A DNA stretch of 64,000 bases, taken from Mycobacterium dioxanotrophicus. Lineage in GTDB: Bacteria > Actinomycetota > Actinomycetes > Mycobacteriales > Mycobacteriaceae. The stretch spans positions 1 through 64,000 of the forward strand of contig NZ_CP020812.1 in assembly GCF_002157835.1 (NCBI RefSeq), read 5' to 3'. Below are positions 10,887-21,972 of the stretch, in pieces. The translations under genes were made by a program, and so were the position numbers. The notes beneath the pieces are model-generated. The model made no database searches and had not been told where the DNA came from. It saw nothing but the letters and a program-made list of their open reading frames with translations. Position 1 is the stretch's first letter, and each line of letters opens with the position of its first letter.

Positions 10887-12339
10887 GAGCATGTCCCGAG
10901 TCTCGTGGATTCTTGGTGACGATCCATGGTGAACTCTAGGCGGCGGCACCGACAGCTTCGGTACCGGCGGCGGTTTTGGGGTGGGCGTGTCGATGTAGGG
11001 CAGCTACGAGCTGGGGCATCTGCTTGTGGCCCTTGATGCGGCGGAAGGCTCGCTCGGCGTTGAGCATGCCGGCTGCGGTCCAGCGCAGCACCATCTGCCC
11101 GTCGCGCCAGCGGGTGACGTTTCGGTTGGTGGTGCGCGCGATCGAGATCATCGACTCGACTGGGTTGGAGGTTGTCAGTGTTTTGGCGAGCCGGCCGTCG
11201 ATGCCCAGACGGGCGACGGTGAACATCTCGTCCAGCCCCTCGGGATAGTTCTTCTCCAGTTGCGCAGCAAGGCTTTTGGCATTGGCTAGCCCGGTGTGGG
11301 GGTCAGGGTGGCCGAACGCCTTGACCAGCTTGGCATCCACCCAGGCCTGCTCCTTATCGGGCAGGTGATCGGCGACATTCCTACGCTTGTGCAGGGTGCA
11401 TCGTTGGATCGCAGCCTTGGCGCCGAACACCTCACGCACCGCGGCGGCCAATGCCTTGGCCCCGTCGCAGACAACCAGCAGTCCGTCATCGAAGCGCAGG
11501 CCACGCTCAACGAGATCGGCCAACAGCGAGCACACCACCGTCTTGTTCTCGGTGGAGCCGTCCCACAACCCGACCGGCTTCTTCGTGCCGTCGGCGGTGA
11601 TCGCCAGCGCCACCACCACGCACCGGCCAGCCATATGCTCCCCGTCGAGCATGAGCACCTTGATGTCCTCGCCGGCCAAGTCGCGGCTCATCAACTCGGC
11701 CAGCGCGGTCTCGGTCTGCTTGACGAATCGACGCGAGATCGCCGACTTCGAAGTGGATTTCTGTGTGCCGCTGACTTTTTCGCCGACCGGCTCGGCGGTG
11801 CGGGCGTGCCGGCGAGTGGCCACCCCGGCGGCCATCCGCTCCATCACCACCTGAGTCAGCAGGTCGTCAGCAGCGAAGTGGGCGTAGCTGGTCAACGGCA
11901 CCTCATGGCCCTCGACGGTGCGTGCCCGCGGCCGCTCGACCGGCACCCGGCGACCGCCAAGAGTCACCGATCCCTTCTCGGCGCCATGGCGCACCGCGGC
12001 GCGATCCGGGTTGTGCTTGCCCTTGGGTCCGGCAATCTCGGTGATCTCGGCCTCAAACATCGCGGCCATCACCGCCATCCCGGCGGCCACGCTCATCGCC
12101 ATCAGCCCTTCGCGCGCGGCATCGGCGATATCGGTCATCGCCAGCGCGATCTCCTCCGGCAACTCGGGCAGAGCGGCAGCATCGATCGTGTCAGCGAGAC
12201 GAACAGTAGGTACGGTCTTCATGGCGGTCCCTTACTCCTTCTTCGAGGTGTACTTGGCGGTTCACCCGAAGACCTACCATCAGGCAGGCCTCAGGTGAGG
12301 GACCGTCACCTCAAATTCCACGAAGAACGGGACAACCTC
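10887..12339 (-). mobile_element. IS256-family element with perfect 8-bp target duplication
   Basis: The octamer GTACGACC occurs at 10879-10886 and 12340-12347. Immediately inside are inverted repeats: left GAGCATGTCCCGAGTCTCG and right, read inward, GAGGTTGTCCCGTTCTTCG, both continuing TGGA. The 1453-bp element carries one intact transposase. The 8-bp duplication is the family's normal signature, and its perfection suggests a recent insertion into the epoxide hydrolase. A truncated second copy with an identical left end starts at 19639. Confidence 0.93.
10936..12222 (-). CDS. IS256-family transposase, intact
   Basis: 428 residues from ATG 12222 with no frame breaks. DDE-type regions are visible: Asp in KVLMLDGEHMAGRCVVVALA (about residue 195), Asp in LLVVCDGAKALAAAV (about 262) with the following QRCTLHKRRNVADHLP, and the Glu region TSNPVESMISIARTTNRNVTRW (about 365). 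It belongs to the IS256 branch beginning MKTVPTVRLADTIDAAALP. Being intact, and with perfect ends and target duplication, this element may still be mobile. Confidence 0.9.
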   Translation of the reverse strand: MKTVPTVRLADTIDAAALPELPEEIALAMTDIADAAREGLMAMSVAAGMAVMAAMFEAEITEIAGPKGKHNPDRAAVRHGAEKGSVTLGGRRVPVERPRARTVEGHEVPLTSYAHFAADDLLTQVVMERMAAGVATRRHARTAEPVGEKVSGTQKSTSKSAISRRFVKQTETALAELMSRDLAGEDIKVLMLDGEHMAGRCVVVALAITADGTKKPVGLWDGSTENKTVVCSLLADLVERGLRFDDGLLVVCDGAKALAAAVREVFGAKAAIQRCTLHKRRNVADHLPDKEQAWVDAKLVKAFGHPDPHTGLANAKSLAAQLEKNYPEGLDEMFTVARLGIDGRLAKTLTTSNPVESMISIARTTNRNVTRWRDGQMVLRWTAAGMLNAERAFRRIKGHKQMPQLVAALHRHAHPKTAAGTEAVGAAA

Positions 12340-12894
12340 GTACGACCAGTGATCGAAGAAGTGCTTGAAGTAAATCCGGCAAGCCTCGCGGCTTGAAGTA
12401 ACGAGTTCGACTGACATATCTGTCTGATGGAACTGCGAATACCACGACTCTGCGATGTGCGGGAAGCCAAGATAGAAGGGTCCGAAATCCGGGGTAATGG
12501 GATCGAAGATCGCCGCCTTGACAACCCTGTCGGGATACTTTCGGATGAACTTGTGAACGACGATTGCACTGTAGTCGTGTCCGACGACATACGCTTGATC
12601 GATTCCCAATGCGTTCAGCAACCCTGCTTGGTCGTCGGCGACCCGTTCCAGCGAGTACTGCGCCAGGTCGGACAAGTCGGGCTTCTCTGAGTCGCCGAAC
12701 CCACGCAAGTCCGGAACGATTACATCGAAGCGCTCCGAAAGCGGTCCGATGACCTTGCTCCATTCCCACCAGAATCCGGGCCAGCCGTGCAGCAGCAACA
12801 GCGTGGGCCCGGCCCCCTCGCGCACGTAATGAATCTTCACATCTGAGAGCTGTACCTCATGATGCGTGAAGTGCTCGGGGCGCCTAATCGTCAT
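12340..12894 (-). pseudogene. epoxide hydrolase, 5' part (split by IS)
   Basis: The N-terminal 185 residues of an alpha/beta-hydrolase begin MTIRRPEHFTHHEVQLSDVK. The oxyanion-hole motif HGWPG (36-40), FGDSEKPD (66-73) and the nucleophile elbow VVGHDYSA with Asp107 identify an epoxide hydrolase or haloalkane dehalogenase-type enzyme; HGWP plus Asp and the cap Tyr residues favour epoxide hydrolase. The gene is divergent to the diiron monooxygenase, whose epoxide products it could detoxify or channel. The IS at 10887-12339 cuts the frame after HWSY. Confidence 0.88.
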
Positions 12895-12908
12895 TTGCTG
12901 ACCTTGGT

Positions 12909-13030
12909 GTTGTGGGGGTGATTGAGGTTCCCCCGAAATGTGGACAGGGGGCTATGCGGCTTTGGTGGCCGCGTCCAATGACTGTTCGTGGGCGATGGGG
13001 CTGAGCATTCCGATCACCGAGGAACACGTG
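12909..13030 (-). pseudogene. IS3-family orfB 3' remnant
   Basis: On the minus strand a short frame ends MLSPIAHEQSLDAATKAA and stops at about 12958, preceded by SSVIG, the usual C-terminus of an IS3/IS150-type OrfB (GMLSP-x-E). The downstream CCCCCGAAATGTGGACAGGGG at about 12930 resembles an IS3 terminus. Only about 120 bp remains, between the epoxide hydrolase start and the monooxygenase promoter region. Confidence 0.55.
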
Positions 13031-13444
13031 CTGTCGGGCAGTGCCATGTCCGGAAGATGCAGGTCCAGGTAACACCACGTCGGGATGTTCCGATGCGGCG
13101 AGCGCGACGCCATCAGTCGAGGTACGCCCCCCTGGGCACATCTGCACGCGCGGCGCGCCTTCCACCACCAAGTGCACGAACGGATGATCGTTCGACCACC
13201 ATCACACGTACCGACCCGTCATGGGCACCCACCACACCTGCAGTGGCGGCGTACGGGCGCGGGTCGCTGTGACCTCGCCGGTGAGGGACCATGTTTCCAC
13301 GGTAACCCCACGCGTTCCCGACCACCGTCACCCGTAGCGATCGCGAACCTCCGATCGGAGGTGTTCGCCCGCAGATCCGCGTGTGATGCTGGTCTCAACG
13401 CGACGGTGGTCGGCACCGGCGTCACAACCCAACGGGAGCGATAT
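13031..13444 (+). promoter_or_regulatory. upstream region of the diiron monooxygenase operon
   Basis: No gene is supported in these 414 bp. They must hold the promoter of the operon starting at 13445, which has a purine-rich ribosome site (CGGGAGCG, about 6 nt before ATG). A half-element CACATCTG at about 13137 resembles the left half of the 24-bp motif found upstream of other pathway genes, but its right half is absent. No clear sigma-A-type boxes could be picked out by eye. Confidence 0.4.
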
Positions 13445-14983
13445 ATGACTGCATCGGTCACCACACAGCACGAGAAAATCAAGTCGTTCGATTGGGAGCC
13501 GAGTTACTTTCATCGCGACGCGCTGTATCCGACGAAGTACAAAATTCCGCCGAAGACCAAGGACCCGTTCCGCACTCTGGTCCGTGAGTACGTCGGGATG
13601 GAGGAGGAGAAGGACGACCGGCAGTACGGTGCGCTCGAGGATGCGTTGAGCCGGATGAACAACTCCGGGCAGGCCGAGCCCCGCTTTATGGAGGTCATGA
13701 AGCCGGCGCTGGCGTTGGTCGACTTCGCCGAGTACGCCGCGATGAAGTGCACTGCGATGCTGGTTGACACGGTGGAGAATCCGGAGCTGCGCCAGGGGTT
13801 CCTCGCGCAGATGATCGACGAGGTGCGCCACACCAATCAGGAGGCGTACCTGATGCGGTACTTCGCCAAGCACGCTCCAGACCCGGCTGGGTTCAATTCG
13901 GGATTTCAGATGCGCGCCTTCGACCCGATCGGTCGAGCGGGGCGGGCGGTGTTCGAAGCCTTCATGAACGACGATCCGATTGCCAATGCGTTGAATCTGC
14001 AGGTCGTCGCCGAGACTGCGTACACCAATCCGCTGTTTGTGGCGTTAACCGAGGTGGCCGCCGCCAACGGAGACCAGGCGACCCCGTCGGTGTTCCTGTC
14101 GGTCCAGTCCGACGAGGCGCGGCACATGGCCAATGGCTACTCGACGCTGGCCGCTGTGCTGAGTGAGCCGGACAACCTGCCGATGCTCCAAGAGGACTTC
14201 GACACGGCGTTCTGGCGTCAGCACGCCTTCCTGGACAATTTCCAGGGCTCGACTTACGACTACTTTTCGAAGGTTCGGCTGAAGTCGTATAAGGAGTACT
14301 GGGACGAGTGGATCTGGGACGATTGGGCCGGAAGCTACATCGAGCGGTTGGAACCATTCGGCCTGAAGGTGCCGCGTTGGATCCATGATGCGAAGCGGCA
14401 TGTGGAATGGGGCGGGCATTCCGCAGCGATGGTGTCCGCGGCGCTGTGGCCGGTACACGCTTGGCGATCGGATTACATGGTCGACGAGGACTTCGCTTTT
14501 CTGGAGGAAAAATATCCGGGCTGGGAAGAGCATTTCGGCGGATTCTGGACGGCGTACCGCGAGATGGGTGACCCGCGCAAGGGCCACCTGGCGTTGGAGC
14601 TGTTCCCCGCGATGCCACCGATCTGTCGGACCTGCCAGATGCCGTGCGTGTTCCCGCGCCCGGACATCAACGAGGTCCGGTTGTCGGTCGACGCGGCCGG
14701 TCAACGTCATGCGTTCTGCTCGGAGGCCTGCCAGCACATCTTCAAGCAGGCCCCGCAGCGTCACACCGGGATGACCTGGTGGGAGGTCAACGACGGGATC
14801 GAGCTGGCCCGCTACATCGAGGACGCCGGCCTGCTGCGCGACGATGGCCGGACTCTAATGGGTCAGCCCCATCTGCACACCGAGGAACGGTGGTTGTGGA
14901 CGATCGACGACATCCGGCGCACCGGATTCGTCATCCAGGATCCGCTCAAGGCATTGCCCGCCGACGCGTTCAGCGAGATCTGA
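13445..14983 (+). CDS. soluble diiron monooxygenase hydroxylase alpha subunit
   Basis: 512 residues. It binds the diiron centre that activates O2 for hydroxylation or epoxidation of short hydrocarbons. All six ligands of the bacterial multicomponent monooxygenase family are visible: Glu96 (DFAEYAAM), Glu126 and His129 (MIDEVRHT), Glu190 (VVAETAYTN), Glu224 and His227 (SDEARHMANG). A C-terminal cysteine-bearing YHS-like segment (CRTCQMPC, CSEACQHIF) lies around 400-450. The gene order alpha, beta, coupling protein, reductase and the sequence style are nearer to the mycobacterial 'group 6' (Smo, Prm1) enzymes and sMMO than to MimA/PrmA, where the reductase comes second. The stop overlaps the next start by one base. 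Confidence 0.92.
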   Translation: MTASVTTQHEKIKSFDWEPSYFHRDALYPTKYKIPPKTKDPFRTLVREYVGMEEEKDDRQYGALEDALSRMNNSGQAEPRFMEVMKPALALVDFAEYAAMKCTAMLVDTVENPELRQGFLAQMIDEVRHTNQEAYLMRYFAKHAPDPAGFNSGFQMRAFDPIGRAGRAVFEAFMNDDPIANALNLQVVAETAYTNPLFVALTEVAAANGDQATPSVFLSVQSDEARHMANGYSTLAAVLSEPDNLPMLQEDFDTAFWRQHAFLDNFQGSTYDYFSKVRLKSYKEYWDEWIWDDWAGSYIERLEPFGLKVPRWIHDAKRHVEWGGHSAAMVSAALWPVHAWRSDYMVDEDFAFLEEKYPGWEEHFGGFWTAYREMGDPRKGHLALELFPAMPPICRTCQMPCVFPRPDINEVRLSVDAAGQRHAFCSEACQHIFKQAPQRHTGMTWWEVNDGIELARYIEDAGLLRDDGRTLMGQPHLHTEERWLWTIDDIRRTGFVIQDPLKALPADAFSEI

Positions 14984-16074
14984 TGAGCGCCGAACTGATA
15001 TCGGACGGTGTGGAGGCCGAGATGGTGGGAGAGGGCTTTTACTCGGCTCGGGATCTGACCTACATCCGCCCGCAGAAGCGTCGACTCTCCGAGTACGAGG
15101 CGGTCATCTGCAACGCGCAACCGGACCTCGGCCAGTTCGATTCCGGTGGCTGGTATCTGCTGAGGCCCGACGGCTTGGGCTGCCAGGATGCCCGGACCAC
15201 GGCGCTGGGGCATCCGAACTGGTTCGAGTACCGCGACCCGTCCGGTCTGTGGCAGCGTCCTTACATCAAGCTGCAGGCCCAGCAGGAACGGTCCATCGAA
15301 GGGGCAATCACCTCGGCGAAGGTCAACGGCGCATTCGGGGACATCGCGCCAGAGTGGCTTGATCTCGTGGCGCGCTATTACGAAGCGTTGGCGTCGTTTC
15401 AGTGGGGGATGTTCAAGGCGCACGCATTCGTCACCCGGGAAGCGTTGTCGGACACCCTGTCGATGACCTATACCTTCAGCGGGATGGATCGGCTGCGTCA
15501 CCAGCAGGACATCGCGCTGTATAGTCTGGATCTGCACGAGCACGCGTCCGGCTACACCGAGGGCGCCGGTGCCGAGGCCTGGCTCAATGATCCGGCCTGC
15601 CAGGGGGCACGCCGGCTGGTGGAGAGGCTGCTCTCGCTGCACGACTGGGGTGAAATGATTCTGATGACGAACCTGGTGGTGGAGCCTCTGTGCACCGCCT
15701 TGATCGGCAGCGAGTTCTTTCGACGCCTAGCGCCGCTGCACGGGGATGTGGTGATCCCGGTGATCGAGATGACTGCGGAAGCGGACCGGCGTCGCAACCG
15801 GGCAGCGACACAGGCTTTGGTCAAGATGCTCATCGCCGATACGGACCGTGCCGGTCATCCCGTTCCGGCCGCACGCAACCGTGAACTCATCCAGGGCTGG
15901 GTCGACTCGTGGTATCCGGATGCGCTGGCGGCTGTCGACGCATTCCTGCCTGTCTTCGACGCAGCTCCCGCGGGATCAGTGTCGGGAGAATGCGCCCGCC
16001 AGCGTGTCGTCGACACGACCGCGGACATCCTCGAGTTGGCCGGTCTACGTGTTCCTGCGGCGGTGACGTCGTGA
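14983..16074 (+). CDS. soluble diiron monooxygenase hydroxylase beta subunit
   Basis: 363 residues of the non-catalytic ferritin-fold hydroxylase subunit that pairs with alpha. Features typical of the family include LTYIRPQKRRLSEYEAV near residue 20, the LQAQQERSIEGAI segment, and helical blocks FQWGMFKAHAFVTREAL and ALYSLDLHEH. No metal-ligand motif is present, as expected. ATG 14983 overlaps the alpha stop (TGATG), and its own stop is embedded in the next start (GTGA), so translation is coupled throughout. Length is normal for the family. Confidence 0.9.
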   Translation: MSAELISDGVEAEMVGEGFYSARDLTYIRPQKRRLSEYEAVICNAQPDLGQFDSGGWYLLRPDGLGCQDARTTALGHPNWFEYRDPSGLWQRPYIKLQAQQERSIEGAITSAKVNGAFGDIAPEWLDLVARYYEALASFQWGMFKAHAFVTREALSDTLSMTYTFSGMDRLRHQQDIALYSLDLHEHASGYTEGAGAEAWLNDPACQGARRLVERLLSLHDWGEMILMTNLVVEPLCTALIGSEFFRRLAPLHGDVVIPVIEMTAEADRRRNRAATQALVKMLIADTDRAGHPVPAARNRELIQGWVDSWYPDALAAVDAFLPVFDAAPAGSVSGECARQRVVDTTADILELAGLRVPAAVTS

Positions 16075-16388
16075 GCGACACCCAGTCCCACGGCCGCAGA
16101 ACGATCGGACTCGTCCTGATGAAAAGCGAAGAGGCCCAGGCGACCGTGCATTACGTGAACGAAGAATGCCCCCAGATTCGAGTGCAGGATCGCGGCACGT
16201 TCTTCCTGCTCGAGACCGAGGCGACGATACGCATCCCGCTGGCTGAGGTCGAGGAATACCTGGGCAAACCGTTGACGATGGCTCGGTTCCTGGTGAGCAT
16301 GTCCAGTTACTACGGTCGGGCGCACGTCGAAGACGATGCGTTCGTGGTAAGTGCCGACATGTCTCAGCTCGAACCGGCGAAGTTCTGA
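16071..16388 (+). CDS. monooxygenase coupling (effector) protein
   Basis: 105 residues from GTG 16071, which overlaps the beta-subunit stop. This is the small cofactor-free regulatory protein (MmoB/PrmD type) that docks on the hydroxylase and couples electron transfer to oxygen activation. Visible hallmarks are RTIGLVLMKSEEAQATVHYV near the N-terminus, a central FFLLETEATIRIPLAEVEEYLGK and a final LVSMSSYYGRAHVEDDAFVV. The longer open frame upstream of the GTG overlaps the beta gene and is not needed. The reductase gene follows after 11 bp with its own GGAGG site. Confidence 0.9.
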   Translation: MSDTQSHGRRTIGLVLMKSEEAQATVHYVNEECPQIRVQDRGTFFLLETEATIRIPLAEVEEYLGKPLTMARFLVSMSSYYGRAHVEDDAFVVSADMSQLEPAKF

Positions 16389-16399
16389 TTGGAGGGCAG

Positions 16400-17431
16400 A
16401 TGGCGCGCGTCACCCTGGTACCGACGGGGGAGGAGTTCCCCGTCGGGGAGAATGAGGACATTCTCACGGCCGCCCTGCACCACGGCGTCAACCTGCAATA
16501 CGGGTGCCGGCACGGGAACTGCTCCTCCTGCAAGCACTGGTTGCTCGACGGCGACGTCGACGACTCGGCGGCGTCGGTCTATGCGATTCCGAGGAACGAA
16601 CGCGAGGACGGGGCGATTCTGCTGTGCTGCACCTACGCCGAGAGTGATCTGGTAATTGAGATCGACCAGCATGACGGTGCCGAGGCGCTTCCGCCGATGA
16701 CACCTCCCAGCCCGCGGCGGGCGACGGTGTTGGAAGTGATTTCTCGGACATCGAACCTGGTCGAGTTGCGGGTGGCCCTGGACGCACCATTAAGTTTCCG
16801 GGCCGGCCAGTACGCGGAATTCACTCTCGACACCGGGGAACGCCGCTCCTACTCGCTGCTGAACCCGCCGAGTTCGGGAAGCGAACTGACCTTCTGTATC
16901 AAACGCGTGCAGAACGGAGTGTTCACCGCCGTGCTCGACCAGCTCGAGCCGGGATACCACCTGCACCTGGAGGCACCGTTCGGCACGATGTTCCTGCGGG
17001 AAACCGGTCGCCCGGTGATCGCGGTTGGGACAGGCTCCGGGATAGCGCCGCTATTGTCGATGCTGTCCGACGCCGCCGAGCAGAACAGCGACGTCCCGAT
17101 CCGCTTCTACTACGGAGCCCGTACCACCAATGATCTGGTATACCTCGACAAGCTCGCCGAACTGTCCACACGGTTGAAGGATTTCCAGTTCATCCCGTGC
17201 CTGTCGCAGGGCACCCCCGAGACGGTGCCGCCAAACGCCCGCGCTGGACGGGTAACTCGGGCCATCGCCGAAGACATCCGGGACGCCTCACTCTATGACG
17301 CCTACCTGTGCGGCGCACCCGAAATGTGTGACGCCGTCGGGAGACTCCTGGAAGCCAAGGGCCTGCCCGAGGTGCGCATTCACGCCGATAAGTTCTATCC
17401 GGCCATCGAGTCGGCCCCGGTATCCGCGTGA
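16400..17431 (+). CDS. monooxygenase reductase (2Fe-2S, FAD, NADH)
   Basis: 343 residues. It transfers electrons from NADH to the hydroxylase. An N-terminal plant-type ferredoxin domain carries Cys36, Cys41 and Cys44 (CRHGNCSSC) and a fourth Cys at 76 or 77. The FAD-binding RSYS motif is at 149-152, and the NAD-binding GTGSGIAP at 210-217. A conserved C-terminal CGAPEMCDAV completes the ferredoxin-NADP reductase fold. It is the fourth gene of the operon, behind a GGAGG ribosome site. A strong hairpin starts 5 bp after the stop. Confidence 0.93.
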   Translation: MARVTLVPTGEEFPVGENEDILTAALHHGVNLQYGCRHGNCSSCKHWLLDGDVDDSAASVYAIPRNEREDGAILLCCTYAESDLVIEIDQHDGAEALPPMTPPSPRRATVLEVISRTSNLVELRVALDAPLSFRAGQYAEFTLDTGERRSYSLLNPPSSGSELTFCIKRVQNGVFTAVLDQLEPGYHLHLEAPFGTMFLRETGRPVIAVGTGSGIAPLLSMLSDAAEQNSDVPIRFYYGARTTNDLVYLDKLAELSTRLKDFQFIPCLSQGTPETVPPNARAGRVTRAIAEDIRDASLYDAYLCGAPEMCDAVGRLLEAKGLPEVRIHADKFYPAIESAPVSA

Positions 17432-17435
17432 GTGA

Positions 17436-17458
17436 CGTGCAATCCAACCGATTGCACG
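17436..17458 (+). terminator. hairpin between reductase and groEL
   Basis: CGTGCAATC and GATTGCACG form a perfect 9-bp stem with a 5-nt loop, 5 bp after the reductase stop. There is no T-run, so it may be an attenuator or processing hairpin rather than a full terminator. The next gene starts 330 bp downstream; the intervening sequence shows no supported gene. Confidence 0.55.
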
Positions 17459-17753
17459 ACCTAGCACCGACAGTAGATTCAGAGAATTACCGCCGAGGAG
17501 ATCGCCACGACAGCTGCCGCAAAGCACCCCGCTGTGCCCGAGGTTCTCGGGATCCTCCGCGGCGACTGCGCTGATAGGTAAGGGGACCGTCGCGATCGCG
17601 GTTTGGCGGACCCGGCGAACCTCACCGTGCGCGTATCGGGAACCGACCTGACACTCAAACGAGAACACGATCAAGGGCTCGTTGCCCAAACCGCAACTGT
17701 GCGCCTGCATGACCACCGCGATCCGGGATGTCCTTGGCCACCATCCGGGGTGA

Positions 17754-19388
<1,635 letters not shown>

Positions 19389-19638
19389 AACGACAGCCGT
19401 TTTCGCCAACAGTGCGGCCCGTGTCGGCGTCGCTGCGGACTTGGTCAAAGATCCCGAAGCGGACTAGGATCGGCGTTCACTGGCCCGTGTGGGGCCGGTC
19501 GATCGGTCCAGCGCCCCGGCAGGCTCAGTAACGGCCGATCTCGTCGACCCGCGCATGCGCGTCGAATCTCAACCGGTCAAGACCCACGGATGGCAACGGT
19601 GTCCGCCGGGCCGGCAAAACGATCCGGCAGGCGTATCG
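19389..19638. other. non-coding stretch after groEL
   Basis: No supported gene, RNA or clear hairpin. It ends at the terminal repeat of a truncated IS256-family copy at 19639. Confidence 0.4.
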
Positions 19639-19961
19639 AGCATGTCCCGAGTCTCGTGGATTCTTGGTGACGATCCATGGTGAACTCTAGGCGGCGGCAC
19701 CGACAGCTTCGGTACCGGCGGCGGTTTTGGGGTGGGCGTGTCGATGTAGGGCAGCTACGAGCTGGGGCATCTGCTTGTGGCCCTTGATGCGGCGGAAGGC
19801 TCGCTCGGCGTTGAGCATGCCGGCTGCGGTCCAGCGCAGCACCATCTGCCCGTCGCGCCAGCGGGTGACGTTTCGGTTGGTGGTGCGCGCGATCGAGATC
19901 ATCGACTCGACTGGGTTGGAGGTTGTCAGTGTTTTGGCGAGCCGGCCGTCGATGCCCAGAC
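19639..19961 (-). pseudogene. IS256-family element, truncated second copy
   Basis: From GAGCATGTCCCGAGTC onward this is base-for-base the same as the left end of the element at 10887, including the last 88 or so codons of the transposase. It stops abruptly at 19961, where the terminal repeat of an IS3 element (TGAATCGCC) begins. The rest of the IS256 copy is not found on the far side of that IS3 element (26694 onward), so a deletion or rearrangement followed the insertion. Confidence 0.88.
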
Positions 19962-20015
19962 TGAATCGCCCTGGAAATGCTGGAGGCTCCTGACCTTGGA
20001 AACGAGGATGCAGGT

Positions 20016-20360
20016 ATGCCGAAAGAACAGTCGCCAGGGAAGCCGACGACACGCCGATACAGTCCGGAAGAGAAGGCCGCCGCGGTGCGGATGGTGCGGA
20101 CGTTGCGCGCCGAACTGGGTACCGAGCAGGGAACCGTGCAACGGGTAGCCCGCCAGCTCGGCTACGGCGTCGAGTCGGTACGGATGTGGGTGCGCCAGGC
20201 AGATATCGATGAAGGATTAGCTCCAGGGGTATCGACCGCAGAGTCGGCGCGGGTCAAGGAACTCGAGCAAGAGAACCGAGAACTCAAGCGCGCCAACGAG
20301 ATTCTGAAGCGAGCGGCCAGTTTCTTCGGGGCGGAGCTCGACCGCCAACACAAGAAATAG
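20016..20360 (+). CDS. IS3-family transposase OrfA
   Basis: 114 residues starting MPKEQSPGKPTTRRYSPEEK, with an N-terminal helix-turn-helix (VRMVRTLRAELG...VARQLGYGVESVRMWVRQ) and a C-terminal leucine-zipper-like helix VKELEQENRELKRANEILKRA. It ends at TAG 20360. OrfB begins in a different frame overlapping this end, so the usual programmed frameshift fusion is expected. Intact, unlike its counterpart in the copy at 2475-3801. Confidence 0.85.
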   Translation: MPKEQSPGKPTTRRYSPEEKAAAVRMVRTLRAELGTEQGTVQRVARQLGYGVESVRMWVRQADIDEGLAPGVSTAESARVKELEQENRELKRANEILKRAASFFGAELDRQHKK

Positions 20361-20700
20361 TCGACTTCATCGACGACAACCGCGAGGAGTTCGGGGTCGA
20401 GCCCATCTGCACCGTCCTGCGATCAGCAGGGGTGTCGGTGGCTCCGAGCACCTACTACGCGGCCAAGTCCCGCGGTCCGTCGCAGCGGGCCCGCCGTGAC
20501 GCCGTGCTGGGTCCGGCCCTGGTCGGGTTGTGGAAGGACAACTACTGCGTCTACGGGGCGCACAAGCTGTGGAAAACGGCACGCCGGGCCGGTCACGATG
20601 TGGGCCGCGATCAGGTGGCCCGGCTGATGCGGGCCGCCGGCATCGAAGGGGTGTGTCGCGGCAAACGGGTCCGCACCACCAAGGCTGACCCCGGCGCTGG
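20330..20700 (+). pseudogene. IS3-family transposase OrfB, 5' part (split)
   Basis: The frame reads PTQEIVDFIDDNREEFGVEP, then ICTVLRSAGVSVAPSTYYA and the HTH_21 region LMRAAGIEGVCRGKRVRTTK, ending ADPGAG at the octamer GGCGCTGG (20693-20700). The same octamer repeats at 26078-26085, after which the frame resumes, so the gene was cut by the IS256-like element between them. Confidence 0.85.
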
Positions 20701-20834
20701 GGTTGCGTCCAGCAGAGTGGTGTACGAGTCGGACCTGATCAGCGGTACCGGCGTGTCGTAGCCCAATGATTGAAGGTCATCGCGTGATTCTTCGAGAGAC
20801 CGTCCAAAGTCACTCGAGCAAAGGAATCGACGCG

Positions 20835-21850
20835 ATGACCACTGCCCACAATATCGACCTGCCCGCCGTGCTCGCCGAACGACTCACCACCTGCCATCCC
20901 GACGTGCTGCGTGAACTGCTCGCCACGTTCATCCACACGTTGATGGGTGCTGAGGCCGATGCGCTGTGCGGTGCCGGATACGGCGAGCGCAGTACCGAGC
21001 GCACCAATCAGCGCAATGGCTATCGGCACCGCCAGTTCGACACCCGCGCAGGTTCGTTGGACTTGGCGATCCCCAAGCTACGGCAGGGCTCCTATTTCCC
21101 GGACTGGCTGCTGGAACGGCGCAAACGCGCCGAGCGGGCCCTGACCACGGTGGTGGCCACCTGCTACCTGCTCGGGGTCTCGACGCGGCGGATGGACAAG
21201 CTCGTCGAAACGTTGGGCATCACGTCGCTGTCGAAGTCGCAGGTGTCGGTGATGGCCAAGGAACTCGACGCCGCTGTCGAGGCGTTCCGGACCCGGCCGC
21301 TGGACGCCGGTCCGTACACGTTCGTCGCCGCCGATGCGCTGGTGCTCAAGGTCCGCGAGGGCGGGCGGGTGGTCAACGTGCACGCCCTGATCGCTGTCGG
21401 GGTCAATGCCGAGGGCTACCGCGAAATCCTGGGTGTCGACGTCACCACCGCCGAGGACGGCGCGGGCTGGCTGACGTTCTGGCGGTCGCTGACCGCTCGC
21501 GGGCTGTCCGGGGTCAAACTGGTCACCTCCGACGCCCACGCCGGGCTGGTCGCCGCGATCGGCGCCACGCTGCCAGGGGCAGCCTGGCAGCGCTGCCGCA
21601 CGCACTACACGACCAATCTGATGGCCGTCACTCCAAAAGCGTCATGGCCGTGGGTGCGGACCCTGTTGCATTCAGTGTTCGACCAGCCTGACTCGGAATC
21701 CGTTGCTGCCCAATACGATCGGATCGTCGCCGCGCTCGCCGACAAGCTCCCCAAGGCCGCTGAACATTTGGAAGCGGCCCGGCCGGATCTACTGGCGTTC
21801 ACCGCGTTCCCCAAACAGATCTGGCGCCAGATCTGGTCGAACAACCCTCA
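20835..21850 (+). pseudogene. IS256-family transposase, N-terminal part (split)
   Basis: ATG 20835 starts MTTAHNIDLPAVLAERLTTC. Visible are the zinc/DNA-binding GYGERSTERTNQRNGYRHR, the first Asp in FVAADALVLKVREG (about residue 167), the second Asp in LVTSDAHAGLVAAIG (about 230) and the WQRCRTHYTTNL motif. The frame leaves the family at NNPQ (21850), where a Tn554-like terminus GTTATCTGGAGT begins. The C-terminal Glu region is at 25799. Confidence 0.88.
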
Positions 21851-21972
21851 GGTTATCTGGAGTGCTCCGGTGGGTGTCCTCGATGTCCGACACGAGGGGT
21901 TGAGGGTCCGGTTTCTGCCTGGTGGACGTGGTTATCTGCAGTCGTCCAGGAGGCAGATTCCAGGGAGGCGGA

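Noticed and set aside
11296..12396. Plus-strand open frame of 366 codons opposite the IS256 transposase
   Set aside because: Antisense shadow of an intact transposase; no start context or family features.
13085..13444. In-frame 120-codon upstream extension of the alpha hydroxylase
   Set aside because: No similarity to the family, composition unlike the enzyme, and a good ribosome site precedes ATG 13445.
13031..13444. Sigma-54-type promoter for the monooxygenase operon
   Set aside because: Actinobacteria generally lack sigma-54, and no convincing GG-N10-GC pair at -24/-12 was found despite the AcoR-like regulator in the window.
17490..17585. Short frame ending VPEVLGILRGDCADR between reductase and groEL
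   Set aside because: No start codon with ribosome site and no recognised family; could be a remnant, but not supportable as a gene.
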